The position numbers were made by a program, and so were the translations under genes. From Molossus alvarezi (lineage: Eukaryota; Chordata; Mammalia; Chiroptera; Molossidae), in NCBI GenBank assembly GCA_037176705.1, contig CM073886.1, positions 91,175,501-91,239,500 of the forward strand: a stretch of 64,000 bases of DNA, in the 5' to 3' direction. Positions 23,966-36,700 of this stretch are shown here, piece by piece. Numbering within the stretch: the stretch's first letter is position 1; each line of letters starts with the position of its first letter. The notes beneath the pieces were generated by a model that was not told the DNA's origin, searched no databases, and worked only from the letters and a program-made list of their open reading frames with translations.

Positions 23966-24867
23966 GATTTCTTTTTTTTCAAAGGAGGAGCACATTTTGA
24001 GGTTGCTTCAAAAAAAATTCAGTTGTTTTTCACCATCTCCTATTTAGTAATACTATATAAATTTAGGTAATTGTTATGTACTATTCTAAGAGAATAATTT
24101 CATTCAATGTGAATGATCAATAACATAAAGGCTCCTGTTGTCCCCCAAAATATGGTTAAGCTACTTTTACTTCCAATCAGAAGTTCTGGCAACTATGTTG
24201 AAAAAGGAAAGAAGCTATCAATAGCTTGCGTGTTATGGATAAATGATGGATTTCACTTAAGTAAAGATTAATTTTGACTATATTCTTAGACTCAACATTT
24301 TCCTCCTACACTGTGTTGGCAAAGATGGTAATTAACCTCTTAGAACAAAGCTCTGGATGAAGACCATAGGAAAAAGATAATAAAAATTTGAGTTTATCAT
24401 AGAGCTAACAACTTTCAAATAAATCCAGGTTGCAAAGAATATATGAACTGAAAGCAATTTATCTACAGAGAGCATTATCAATGGCTGTGTAGCTTTTAAG
24501 ACTAGACAAGTTGTGCCATCAAGCAAGCCAACATCCCCTTTATACCACATTGAAATGATCTCTCAAAGCCATTTACTGCAGAAGGAATCATCACAAAAGC
24601 ACACCTTGACCAATAAGAGAATCCAGTTACAGAAGCATCTACTCCTCCATCACTGCTGGCAAAGCAATTCCAAGTAAACTCTGAAACCTGAGGTGGAATA
24701 AACAATACCTACAAAAACCTATCTCGGCAAATCTTCAGAACTAGAATGCATCATCTATTTGGTCGTGTTTAAGTATGACCTGATTTGAAAACAGTGAGGT
24801 GAACCTGAATGGAGTTTTCAAATATCCAGAATTAATCTGTACAACACAAAATAATAACTTGCAAATA

Positions 24868-25060
24868 ACTTGCTTACTCTAAGCCAGGTACTGTTCTAAG
24901 AGCTTTACCTATATTAACTTATATTATCACACAAATCTTACAAACAAAATTATTATCAACTCATTTTACAACTAGAGCTCAGGGAATTACTTGTCCTAGA
25001 TCCCTAGACCTCATAGCCACACAGGGCCAGATTCGTTTAGTTCTTTCCAGGGGCTGTGCT
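24868..25060. repeat. MIR/L2-type ancient repeat
   Basis: 'ccaggtactgttctaagagc' and 'ctcattttacaactagagc' are typical diverged copies. Confidence 0.55.
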
Positions 25061-25076
25061 GTATGTTCTTAAACCT

Positions 25077-25660
25077 CTACACAGCAGTTCCCAAGGTATG
25101 GTTCATGGACCCTGGAGAAGCCTGATACCATTTCAAGAGAGTTCATGAGGTAAAAACTATTTTAACTATAATATTAAGATGTGATTTCCTCTTTTCGCTG
25201 TTTACACATTTGCACTGATGGTACAAAAGCAACGGCAGGTCAAACTGTGGCAGAGGCAAAACACTGCCAGAAGTCACCGTGCCTGTCACTGCCAGGCATG
25301 CACAGAAGAGGGAGAAAAATTAAAGCTAGTTTCACTCAGAATACCCTTGATGAAGCAGCAAAAATTATTAATTTTATGAAATTTCAACCCTTGAGCACAA
25401 TATTTTTGCTCCCATCATCACTGCTCATCTTCTGGGCTCTGTCTGCTCCTGATGTAGGGTTCCCCGTTTCCTACTGGGAAGAGGAGGTGCTGACACAAAC
25501 ATGAAAATGAGCTTGGCAATTATAATTCTATGATGCAAGAAACTTATTTTGTGTTTTTAAAAAGTAGTATTTTGACAAAGTGGAAAATAGTAATAAATTA
25601 GAAAGCTATGAGGGTCAAATGACCAGTAAACCTATTTTAGTACTCCTGTTTGAAGAACAC
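25077..25660 (+). mobile_element. hAT-Charlie transposon remnant
   Basis: It begins 'gcagttcccaaggtatggtt' and runs through 'tttgcactgatggtacaaaa' and 'cccttgatgaagcagcaaaa'. It ends near 'ctcctgtttgaagaac', a degraded terminal repeat. The interior, where the transposase gene would be, is deleted. Confidence 0.6.
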
Positions 25661-25669
25661 AAAATTAAA

Positions 25670-26993
25670 TGTATGGTTCACAAACAGATAGTATTGAAAA
25701 TATAAGTAAAACTACTGACATAAGCACAACATAATGTAATATATACCACCTATTCAAATCCTAGCCATCTTTAAAACATCCAGTTGAGATATAAACTTCT
25801 TACACAGCAGATGTTCAATAAGTGTTAACTGTAACTGAAAAACTGAGTGAATAAACTGATTTAAATGATTCTTCTTTCTCAGACTTGTCACTGAAAATAC
25901 TGTCAGGATATCTTCTGCAACAATTCAGGTGTGGCCTATGTGTAGTTCTAATGGTATTTCATAGATTTTACACACACACACACACACACTGCTGTGTATG
26001 TATACAAATATAGGTTACCTATTTATTTCTTGATATTGTTTTTTCCCTAGTGGTGTTCCAATAGATCCCAAATTAAATTTCCCAAACTAGGGAAAGCCAA
26101 TTACCAATTACAGCCTGTTTCCATAGGAAAATTTTCTTCAGTTCTAAATAACATACAAATAAAATTGCAAATATGATCCATTTATACTATGAGTCAGTAA
26201 GTACTCTGACATTGAGCCAATTATTCTAAAATTGGAAACTGACTAAATTTCCTGGCCCTAACACATAATCTAACAATAAAAGAATAAAACATATGAGTCT
26301 TAAAAGGTATAGGTAAGGACTGTTTTTAGAAAACCCAAATAAAGAAAAATCATTTTATGTGAAATGACATTAATAGTCTAATTACACTTTTGTAATCAAA
26401 TGTGTCTTAAATAAATATAAAAATACTAAAAATCACACTTTTGTTTTACACAATCACTGGCATTATCATTTGCATGAATCATAGATTCAACATTCACTCA
26501 TTCCTCTCACAATGGTTGAGTATTTACCATATATCAGATGACCATTGGCTAGACAGCTTCCTGGCCTTTTACTTGCACATATCCTTTTTATTAACTATTT
26601 AGTGAGTGGAAGAAAAATAATGCAAATTTAATAGCTACTTACATAATTTAATATGTTGCTATAAACTGATGAGAGGTTTGGAAGCTTCCAGAGGGAAATG
26701 CAGGAAAAAATATTCCAGATTCACATTCAGACTCATTGAAACTACCTAGGTTGGCAGTAACAAAATGATTTTGATCAAGTCACTTAACCTCTAAAAGGTC
26801 TGTCTATAAAATAAGGAAACTGAGACACAGTTAATATGGGTCTTCTAACTTTATACTTTCATAATTCTATTTAGGTGCTGTGAATATTTGGCTTAGGAAC
26901 AGTAAGTGGGGCAGAAAATTAAATGCTGCTTGATGGAGAAACAAAAGCAGTCTAAATGACTCATCCTAGATATTTAAAAAATGTATTATTATA
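25670..26993. other. Intronic sequence
   Basis: AT-rich; (CA)n at 25967-25989; a MIR-like stretch at about 26735-26830 ('caagtcacttaacctctaaa'). Confidence 0.5.
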
Positions 26994-27170
26994 GGCCCTG
27001 GCTGGGTAGCTAAGTTGGTTAGAGCGTGGACCCAATACACCAAGGTTTCTGGTTTGATCCCTGGTCAGGGAACATATAAAGATGCAACCAGGGAATGCAT
27101 TAATGAATGGAACAACAAACCAATGCTTCTCTCTCGTTTCCTCTCTCTCCCTAAAATCAATAAATTAGGA
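26994..27170 (+). mobile_element. VES-type SINE, old short-tail type
   Basis: GGCCCTGGCTGGGTAGCTAA head, B-box-like GGTTTGATCCCTGGTCAGGG, tail TAAAATCAATAAATT. Diverged, no clear TSD. Confidence 0.8.
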
Positions 27171-27174
27171 AATT

Positions 27175-28495
27175 TTTAAATGTACTATATATTAATCATT
27201 TTTCTTAAATTAAGAAATTCAAATAGTAAAATAAACAGTATTCAGAAAGACTCACTTGAAAGATTCTGAAAATATATTAGAGAATAATATCATTATAAGT
27301 ACATAGTATCTTGAAAACAGAAAAAGAAAATGTAACTGATGTGATTTATTGAATGCTATCAATTCATCTTATCATCCAATAGTCTGATGAAATAGGTATT
27401 TTTATTCTTATTTTAAAATGAAAAAGCCAAGGTTCAGATTAAATAAGTCATCTAAAATCACTAAATTGGAAAATGGCACAGCTGGTATTCCAACCTGGGT
27501 CTGTTTTACTCCAAAGCAATACTTTTTCTACTATCACAACATAATACATGTTGATTTCTACAAATGAGTCTCTGTTTTTTACTGTCAAGTTTCAATTGCT
27601 AATGAAAATGGGTAAAGGAACAACATGGGGAAACAAATCCCAGACAAACATGGTACAACTGCTTGTGACATGGAATAAATTCCAGTAAAATGAGTTCTGG
27701 GGCTTGGTAAAAGTCTATCTCAGATGGCTTCTCAGGCACCTTTCAAATCTCAAATGTAGTATTCTCAACTCATTAAAGTTTAAACAGGTTATCTAATCTA
27801 TTTTCCCTCTCATTACAGAAATTTATAACATATATTACATAAATTATAGCTTAATCACAAATAGTAAGCATATAACTTAAAGGAATAATATTGGGAGTCT
27901 CCCAAGAAAAGGATCCGAAGACTTGCTCTTATTTTCTTACTGTTTTCCTTCACTGAATTTGTTTAAAAGAAAAACACTTTAAAAATTCAAAAGGCCATTT
28001 TAACCCTGGCTAATAATGCTTTCTTAAAGATGGGGAAAACTTGTTCCAGAGAAGACTATACTGATTTGGTTTTTCATTTCCTTGTACTTTATCTGTTCTT
28101 AGGTGGAGACAACAAAAGTGCCACACACACATGCAAAATTTTCTGAATAAAATTAAGTAGGACACGTCCAAGAAAATTTACCAACTAAAAATTTATTCTT
28201 GGATAATCAACAGGAAACTGAGAAAGATTTCTAAGTATTATACAGAATAAAACTAAAAGCAAAAGACATGAACTAACAGTTGTCTTATATTATGACCTAT
28301 TGCAAATAATTGAGCAGCAAGGAACAAAATTAAAAATATCTATTAACTTACTAATTGAAATAATAAAGTATAAATCAGAGCTTACTGCTTAGACATTTAG
28401 ATTTTCAGAAATAAGCTCATTTAAAAAAATCTGATCAATCAAGGAAATTTGTAAGCTACCAGGTGTAATTTAAGTATTAAAATGCAAATCTAAGG
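27175..28495. other. Intronic sequence
   Basis: AT-rich; an L2/MIR-type remnant at about 27350-27510, otherwise nothing recognised. Confidence 0.45.
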
Positions 28496-28499
28496 TGCC

Positions 28500-29400
28500 A
28501 TAAAAAATACTGGGGTCATATTTAGAACATTCCAAACAACCCCAGCAGAATACACATTCTTTTCAAATACACATGGACTATGCACCAAGATAAGCCACAT
28601 CCTGAGCCAAAAAACAAGTCTCAATAAATGTAAAATAACTGAAATCCTACAAAGTGTGTCCTCTGACCACAATAAAATTAATTTAGATATCAGTAACAGA
28701 AAACTATCTGGAAAATTCCCAAATACTTGGAAAATAAACAGCACACACTTGTAAATGACCCATAGGTCAAAAAAGAAGACACAGGGAAACGAGGGTATAT
28801 TTGAACGGAGAGAAACTGAAAGCACATTTCTATCAGTCTAGGTTCGACCAGAGAAAAAGTCCACTAGAATATATAAAACTCGTAGATCCCAAAGATTTGG
28901 ATCACGTATTTGAGCAAGCAGGATATCAAGAAGGGCAAGCTGAATCTGCTATCCACAATTGGAATTTCTTCTTCAGCCTCAGTTCTGCTCCTCAGCCTTT
29001 CAACTGGTTGAATCAGCCTCCAGATTATCCTGAATAATCTGCTTTACATAAAGTCACTGATTATGGACTTTAATCACATCTACAGAATATCTTCAGAGCA
29101 ACATCTATACTAATACTTGATTGAACAATTAGGGTTTATTGACACTTAAAATTCACTGTTATAACAACATATTAAAATTGGTACGATGCAGAGAAAGCAG
29201 TGCTTGCAGGGAAATTTAGAGCTTTAAATGCTTATAGTAGAAAAGAAGAAAATCCAGAATCAACTATGTAAGCTTCCAGCAAAAACAGCTAAAAAACAAA
29301 ACAAAACAACAATAATAAAAACAAGAAGAAGGAAAAAGAGAAGAGGAGAAGAAGCAAATTAAACAGAAAGTAAGCAGACAGAAAGACTACTTGATTTCAA
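28500..29400 (+). mobile_element. Old L1 ORF2 fragment, sense, split by another repeat
   Basis: 28540-28795 ('cacatcctgagccaaaaaac', 'ctctgaccacaataaaatta') and 29190-29400 ('gcagtgcttgcagggaaatt', 'gctttaaatgcttatag') match L1 ORF2 in order. Between them 28800-29160 is an unrelated old repeat starting 'cagtctaggttcgaccagag'. Confidence 0.65.
28800..29160 (+). repeat. Unassigned old interspersed repeat inside L1
   Basis: 'aatctgctttacataaagtc' and 'tctacagaatatcttcagag' recall a common mammalian repeat whose name I cannot give. The 78-codon ORF it contains is probably fortuitous. Confidence 0.45.
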
Positions 29401-29409
29401 GACTTACCA

Positions 29410-30998
29410 TTACAGATCATTTAAATAGACATCTCAAGGTCTTTTAATGACATAAAAGATGTGCTAATTTGGAAAATTCCGAGCTCTAACTTCTCCCTGT
29501 TTTCTGTGCTCCTGATTAAACGTCCATATAAGTTGAGAGCTGGATGTAGCCTTGAAGATGAAAGGTAGGTTAAACCTTTCATTTTCAAAAAAAGAACACC
29601 CAGGGTCAAACAGCTGGAAAAAAAGCTGTACAAGGACTACACCCTTGGTTTTCAAAACCCCTTCCCAGAGTTCTTCCTACTGTAATATACAGTCTCCAAG
29701 TTGCCTTCCACTTGTGCTGTAGTAACCACTGGGAAAACATACCACCATATCTACCTGGTCATTATCTTTTACTTCCTAATTTTATCCACAGGCTTAGCAT
29801 ATGAACTACCTTTATGTGAACTAGAAAAAGGCACCCCCTCTTGGGGAACCTCCTTGGAAATAAATGCATTTTTTTCCTTTACTAAAAGATTAGAAAAAGG
29901 CACCCCCTCATTCCTTGAGGCTAATGTGGCCCTTGAGCAATGGCAAGGATTGGAGTGGAGTTCAGTCACACTTTATGGCTAAGCCCTCTCTTTCAGGGCA
30001 CAATGTGCATAACTGTTTTCAGAAGCCCTGCTTGTCAATCCTCTTGTTAAATGCAGAAAATCAAGTAATGTCAATCCATAAAAACACTCTGTTCATAACT
30101 GAGTAAATTTTGAAGAAAAAATACTTTAAAAACCCTATCTTAAAACACAGGCCATATCTTAAAACTCTTGGCATACCAAGATGCTAATATTATAAAGATT
30201 CAAGCAGAATCACAATGTTAAGAGTAGATAGGAACACTTTATTACTAGTACTTCATTTTAAAAAATGACATTTTATGTTTGTTTTGTTTAGTAAGATTTT
30301 AAGTGCTAGATTAAAAAACACATAGAAGGAAAAAATAAAGCAACATATTTTCCTAAGCAATAAATGTCATCACTGAATTTTCAGCAGGACATTTATCTTT
30401 CTAAAATAAAACAGTGCCTACACTAGCTAAACTTAGTTTATCTTTTAAATTTGTTTCCTTAAGTGAACATGTTCATAATCACATTTGTAGACACATGCTA
30501 TTTTTGTTTTATGAAGTTATGTTTTTATTATAAATAGGACCTTCTAAAAAATAATGTTTCATTTTTAATAAATATTCAAAATAAAACATGAAAAATAGTA
30601 ATTAACAATTTAATTAAAATACAAAAAATGAGCATACCTATTATCTGAGAAGAAACCTTTTCTTTTACTAGCAAAATTCTCCTATAATCTACTTGTTCCA
30701 CTTGAGGTTCTGGCTGTTGGCAGAATAAACCTGCTTAACACACACCTTCAGGAATACCAATTAACCTCATTTGACTTAACAACATTTTACTTGGAATTTC
30801 CTATGTATTTAGAGTACTTGGTCTGTCTATGCCATTTGGAACTTTTTAATGTATTACTGTCTTAAATAATTTCATGGGTGCGTGTTTTACAGGAGCATGA
30901 TTTAGGCAATATTCACATCTGTGCAGAGTATATTCTCTGTAGTCAAGAGAGGGATGTAGGAGGTGAGAGAACCAGGATACTTATGAAAGACAGCAGTG
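29410..30998. other. Intronic sequence with a 19-bp direct repeat
   Basis: No repeat family recognised. TAGAAAAAGGCACCCCCTC occurs at 29822-29840 and 29891-29909. Confidence 0.55.
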
Positions 30999-31007
30999 AC
31001 TAATTTT

Positions 31008-31276
31008 CTTTTTTTACATTTTTTTTTTATCCTCACCCGAGGACATTTTTTTGTTTTTGCATTTTTCTTCAGAGAGCAGGAGGGAGAGAGGTAGGAAGAG
31101 AGAGAAAGAGAAATGTCGATGTGAGAGAGACACACTGACTGGTTGCCACTCACACGACCCCAACCGGGGCCGGGGACAAACTGCAACCAAAGTACATGCC
31201 CTTAGTGGGAACCGAACCCGGGACTCTCAGGTCCGTAGGTCTATGCTCTAACCGCTCAGCCAAACTGGCCAGGGCA
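31008..31276 (-). mobile_element. VES-type SINE, long-tail type
   Basis: TSD ACTAATTTT is at 30999-31007 and 31277-31285. The tail contains TCCTCACCCGAGGACATTTT; the head begins (minus strand) GCCCTGGCCAGTTTGGCTGA. Confidence 0.93.
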
Positions 31277-31285
31277 ACTAATTTT

Positions 31286-32190
31286 ATTTCTAGGTAGGTT
31301 GGATTGTCTTCCCAAAATGTTCCCATGAATGGAGTTTATCTCTCTGCTTCACTGGTATCATAACCCTTAAATACATATATCTCCTTAAATAGTACTCTGG
31401 TTGCCATAAATCCTTAATAACTATGGTCAATTTCCTGATAAATCAATTTTCATTTTATTTTTAAATATGCCATTGTTGGAAGGGAGCATCTGAAAGTGAG
31501 CTCCTCTGTGGTTGTTAAATGAGAGGGTTGCACTGGGCAGCATCAAAGGCATTTTAAACTCTACAATCATAGGCCATCGATGGCATCATGTTTTAAAAGT
31601 AGTCTCACAAACATTATTTAATTTAGCCTGACCACATCCCTATTGAGAAGAGGAAACAGGTTCAGAAATGTTGATTTGTTCAGATTTCATTTAGAGTAAA
31701 TGATGCTGGGATCAGAATCTAAGTCTTCATAGATCACAACTGTCATTAAATTTGAGTAAGATTCATTACACAAATAACATTTTTAGCATAGTGCTAGAAA
31801 TAAAATTTGTTTTCATCTTGCTGCTAGGTAGATTCATTCCTCTCTAAACTACCACCTTATTTACTATAGGGATTTGGTATTTATTTTCAAATGATAAAGA
31901 ATAAAATGAACATAATAATCTAATACAGTAATCTCACCAAACCCTCCTACTCATGTTACTCCTCTCTAAAAATGCAGGAATCCAGTATTCACCCAACCCT
32001 GAATCTTTCAAACTGATTAACTCTAGTTGGAAAAAGCAGGTGATCTATGTTTATCTGTATACTTGAATTAACACATAAATCAAGCAATATGAGTTATATT
32101 TGCACTTCACTATTCTGGAAGGTACCTCATTATCTGGTCCCAACCTATCTTTCCAGCTTTTTTTCCAACTAGTCACAACAGATTGTTCTT
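31286..32190. other. Intronic sequence
   Basis: AT-rich; a MIR/L2-type remnant near 31618-31720; otherwise nothing recognised. Confidence 0.45.
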
Positions 32191-32199
32191 CAAATACAC

Positions 32200-32520
32200 T
32201 CTGTACTCTTCTCAGTTTCCTCTACTGGAAATTCCCTTCCCCACCCATTTCCTCTTATTCAAACTCTGCTTCTTCAAGGCCTAGTATTAATGCTATCTAG
32301 TTTGCATACATGCAGACTTCCTGATCCCCAAAGTGAAAATTAATCTCTCTCTCTTCCAAGAAGCAAGTATTTTCCTTCAAACTCTGTTTTATAGAGTTCA
32401 TTGTATGTACAGATGGCTACTTATCTGGCTCAGCTAAGAGCTTTTTTGTGGGCAGGAGTAGTATCTTTCCTTATATTTGTATCTACCATATGCATATTGC
32501 AGATGTTTGAAAAAATGTAT
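32200..32520 (+). mobile_element. L2-like LINE fragment
   Basis: 'ctctgcttcttcaaggccta' and 'gagttcattgtatgtacag' are followed by the L2-like 3' end 'tttgaaaaaatgtatgctg'. Confidence 0.5.
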
Positions 32521-32579
32521 GCTGAATGTAAATACCCAACAAACAAAACACTGTCTTAATTGAGGTTTTCATCATATCT

Positions 32580-32900
32580 TGCCTGGACTTGCCTGGACTT
32601 TGGCCATTAAAGCAGTCTTCCAGTCGGTTTTCTCAACCTTAATCCTGGCTCCCTCCACTTTATTTTTCACATTACTACCACAGTTATCCCTCTAAGACAA
32701 AAACCTACTTATGTCACTTCCCAATTTTAAACCTTTATATTGTTCTCCACTATCTAGAGAGCAAAGTTCAGTTTCCAAATATGCCACACGAGGCCCATCT
32801 TGATCTGGCCCCAGTCTAATTCTCTAATACTTTGTAGCATAAATCCTACAGAAGTGTGTCCACATGTACACAAGTTCCCATAGTTACCAGGACGTCAGAC
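32580..32900 (+). mobile_element. L2-like LINE fragment
   Basis: 'acttatgtcacttcccaatt', 'ttctccactatctagagagc' and 'cccatcttgatctggcccca' are in typical L2 order. Confidence 0.6.
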
Positions 32901-32987
32901 TCTCATCTATCCCCTTGTACATACAATCTGCATCCTTGGTCTACCATTCCAATATCTTATTCATTATGCTGCATCTCAAGGGAGGTA

Positions 32988-33080
32988 TAATATGGTAGTT
33001 AAGTCAAACATATCTGTGTTTAAATCCTAGATTGTCTATTTCTTGGAGAGTAACCCTGAGTAAGCTAAACTTTGCAAACA
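32988..33080 (+). mobile_element. MIR SINE fragment
   Basis: 'atatggtagttaagtcaaac' followed by 'ctgtgtttaaatcctag' is the MIR core pattern. Confidence 0.6.
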
Positions 33081-33384
33081 CAATTAAGGGAAGACTGGAA
33101 AGCTCTCTAGCTTCACCATTCTTCCCTTACTCTCTTTGTAATATCACTGCTCCTATGCTTTGGTAGGTAGCTTCAGAATTTTATGTAAAATACAAAAGTG
33201 AGAGCCAGGTTTCCTATAGGTAGAAATAATTAAGTTCCAGATTTAAAGACAAATAAGCTTTTACCTTTTTTTCTAGTTCCTTATTCACTACATGTATTGT
33301 GAAGTACCAATACAAAGAAATTTTTAAGTCTCTTTTTGCTTACAGTAGTTGCCTATCTCAGTTAGCATGTACATATAAAATATT

Positions 33385-33440
33385 TCCATATATTGCTTGC
33401 CTCATATATATCTTTGGTGAAATATCTTCAGATCTTTTGT
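33385..33440 (-). mobile_element. Older L1 fragment, left part (split by the young L1)
   Basis: The sequence ending TCTTTTGTCCAATTCTT continues at 39290 with AAATTGATTTG. The two halves read together match the antisense of L1 ORF2 C-terminal sequence (compare 34310-34400). The left boundary is uncertain. Confidence 0.6.
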
Positions 33441-33449
33441 CCAATTCTT

Positions 33450-33707
33450 TTTTTTTTTTTTTTTTTTTTTTTTATTTTTGTTACAGATATTTTACCTTTT
33501 TACCCCATTGGCACCCCCACCCTACCCCCCCTCCACCCTTTCCCCGGCTTAGTTGTCCATGTCCATTGGTCATGCACACATGCATATAAGTTCTGTGGTT
33601 TATCTCTTCCCACCCCCACACCCCCCATCCCCTCTTCTGAAGGTTGTCAGTCTGTGCCCTACTTCCATGTGTCTGGGTCTACTGTATTCCTCAGGCTGTT
33701 ATGTTCA
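33450..33707 (-). other. LINE-1 3' UTR and poly(A) tail
   Basis: About 230 bp of 3' UTR plus poly(A). On the minus strand it is G-rich: the C-tracts at 33508-33545 and 33610-33632 on the plus strand become runs of G able to form G-quadruplexes, a known trait of mammalian L1 3' UTRs. Confidence 0.8.
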
Positions 33708-36700
33708 TTATATTCCGTATATAAGTGAGATCATGTGGTATTTGTCTTTTTCTGCTTGGCTTCTTTCACTTAGGATAATACTTTCCAGGTCCCTCCATGT
33801 CGTCTCAAAGGATAAGAGATCTTTCTTTCTTACCGCTGCATAGTACTCCATTGTGTATATGTACCACAGCTTTTTTATCCATTCGTCTACTGGTGGACAC
33901 TTGGGCTGTTTCCAGATCTTAGCTATTGTAAATAGTGCTGCTATGAACATGGGGGTACATATATTCTTCCTGATTGGTGTTTCAGGCTTCTTAGGGTATA
34001 TTCCCAGCAGTGGGATCACTGGGTCAAATGGAAGTTCAATTTTTAATTTCTTGAGGTAGCACCATATTGTTTTCCATAGCGGCTGCACCAGTCTGCATTC
34101 CCACCAGCAGTGTATTAGAGTCCCCTTTTCTCCACACCCTCGCCAACACTTGTTGTTTGATGATTTGTTGATGGCGGCCATTCTGACAGGTGTGAGGTGA
34201 TACCTCATTGTTGTTTTAATTTGCATCTCTCTGATGATTAGTGATGATGAGCATTTCTTCATATGTCTTTTGGCCATTTGTATGTCCTGTTTGGAGAGGT
34301 GTCTATTCAGCTCCTCTGCCCATTTTTTAATTGGGTTCTTTGTCTTCCTTTTGTGGAGTTGTATGAGCACTCTATATATACTGGAAATTAACCCCTTATC
34401 TGATACATCATTGGCAATGATGTTCTCCCATACAGTGGGTTGCCTTTCCATTTTGATGATTGTTTCTTTTGCTGTGCAGAAGCTTTTTAGTTTGATGTAG
34501 TCCCATGTGTTCATTTTCTCCTTTATTTCTGTTGCCTTAGGTGATGTATCAGTGAAAATTCTGCTCCGTATGATGTCCGAAATTTTGTTGCCTACATTTT
34601 CTTCTAGAATTTTTATGGATTCACGGGTCACATTTAAGTCTTTTATCCATTTTGAGTTTATTTTTGTGTATGGTGTAAGTTGATGGTCTAGTTTCATTTT
34701 TTTGCATGTAGCTGTCCAATTTTCCCAACACCATTTATTAAAGAGGCTGTCTTTACTCCACTGTATGCTCTTGCCACCTTTGTCAAATATTAATTGAGCG
34801 TATTGCCTTGGGTCCATTTCTGGGTTTTCAGTTCTGTTCCACTGGTCTATATGCCTGTTCTTGTGCCAGTACCAGGCTGTTTTGGTTACAGTCGCTTTGT
34901 AGTATAACCTGAAATCTGGTATTGTGATCCCACCTACTTTGTTCTTCTTTTTCAAGATTGCTGTGGCTATTCGGGGTCTTTTTTGGTTCCATATGAACTT
35001 TTGAAGTATTTGTTCTAGTTCTATGAAATATGTCGTTGGTATTTTGATGGGGATTGCATTGAATCTATAGATTGCTTTGGGTAGTATGGACATTTTAATT
35101 ATGTTAATTCTTCCAATCCATGAACAGGGTATGTGCTTCCACTTTTTTATATCTTCCTCTATTTCTTTTTTCAATGACCTGTAGTTTTCTGCAAATAGGT
35201 CCTTTACTTCTTTGGTTAAGTTTATTCCTAGGTATCGTAATTTTTTTGGAGCGATGGTAAATGGGATCGTTTTTTCAGTTTCTCTTTCTGTGAGTTCATC
35301 ATTGATGTACAAGAATGCCGTCGATTTCTTGACGTTAATTTTGTATCCTGCTACTTTGCCAAATTCATTTATTAAGTCTAATAGATTTTTGATGGAGTCT
35401 TTAGGGTTTTCTATGTACAATATCATGTCATCTGCAAATAATGACAGTTTCACTTCCTCCTTTCCAATTTGGATCCCTTTTATTTTTTTTTCATGTCTGA
35501 TTGCTGTGGCTAAGACTTCCAGTACAATGTTAAATAAGAGTGGCGAAAGTGGACATCCCTGTCTTGTTCCTGTTCTTAATGGAAATGTTTTTAGTTTCTG
35601 TCCATTGAGTATGATGTTGGCTGTAGGTCTTTCATATATGGCCTTTATTATGGCGAGATATGATCCCTCTATTCCCACATTGCTGAGCGTTTTTATCAGA
35701 AATGGATGCTGGATTTTGTCGAATGCTTTTTCAGCATCTATTGATATGATCATGTGGTTTTTATTCTTCATTTTGTTTATGTGGTGTATCACATTTATTG
35801 ATTTGCGAATATTGTACCAGCCTTGCATCCCTGGAATGAATCCCACTTGGTCATGGTGAATAATTTTTTTGATGTATTTCTGGATCCGATTTGCTAATAT
35901 TTTGTTCAGGATTTTGGCGTCTATGTTCATCAGGGATATTGGCCTGTAGTTTTCTTTCTTCGTAGTGTCTTTTTCTGGTTTTGGAATTAGAATTATGCTG
36001 GCCTCATAGAACGTGTTTGGAAGTCTTCCTTCTTCTTGAATTTTTTGAAATAGTTTGAGGAGAATGGGTGTGAGTTCTTTTTGGAATGTTCGGTAAAACT
36101 CCCCCGTGAAACCATCTGGGCCTGGGCTTTTGTTTGCTGGAAGAGTCTTGATTACCTCTTCAATTTCCTTAGTTGTTATTGGTCTGTTCAAGTTTTCTAT
36201 CTCTTCCGGGAATAGTTTTGGGAGACTGTGTGTTTCTAGAAATTTGTCCATTTCGCTTAGATTGTCGAATTTGTTGCCATATAGTTGTTCGTAGTAGTTG
36301 TTAACGATCTTTTGTATTTCCCTGGTGTTGGTTGTTACTTCTCCTCTTTCATTTCTAATTTTGTGTATTTGGGTTCTCTCTCTTTGTTTCTTGGTGAGTC
36401 TAGCTAAGGGTCCATCAATCTTGTTTATCTTTTCGAAAAACCAGCTCTTTGTTTCATTGATCCTTTGAATTGTTTTTTTGGTCTCTATGTCATTTATTTC
36501 TGCTCTGATCTTTACTATTTCCTTCCTTCTACTTGCTCTGGGGTTTTCTTTTTGTTTGCTTTCTAATTCTTTAAGTTGTGAGGTTAGACAGTCAATTAGA
36601 AATTTTTCTTGTTTTTTGAGGTAGGCCTGTAGTGCTATGAACTTCCCTCTCAGAACTGCTTTCGCTGCATCCCATAGATTTTGTGTTGTTGTGTGTTCAT

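Noticed and set aside
28801..29037. 78-codon ORF with a protein-like composition
   Set aside because: It lies within an old interspersed repeat inserted in L1; no homologous protein recognised.
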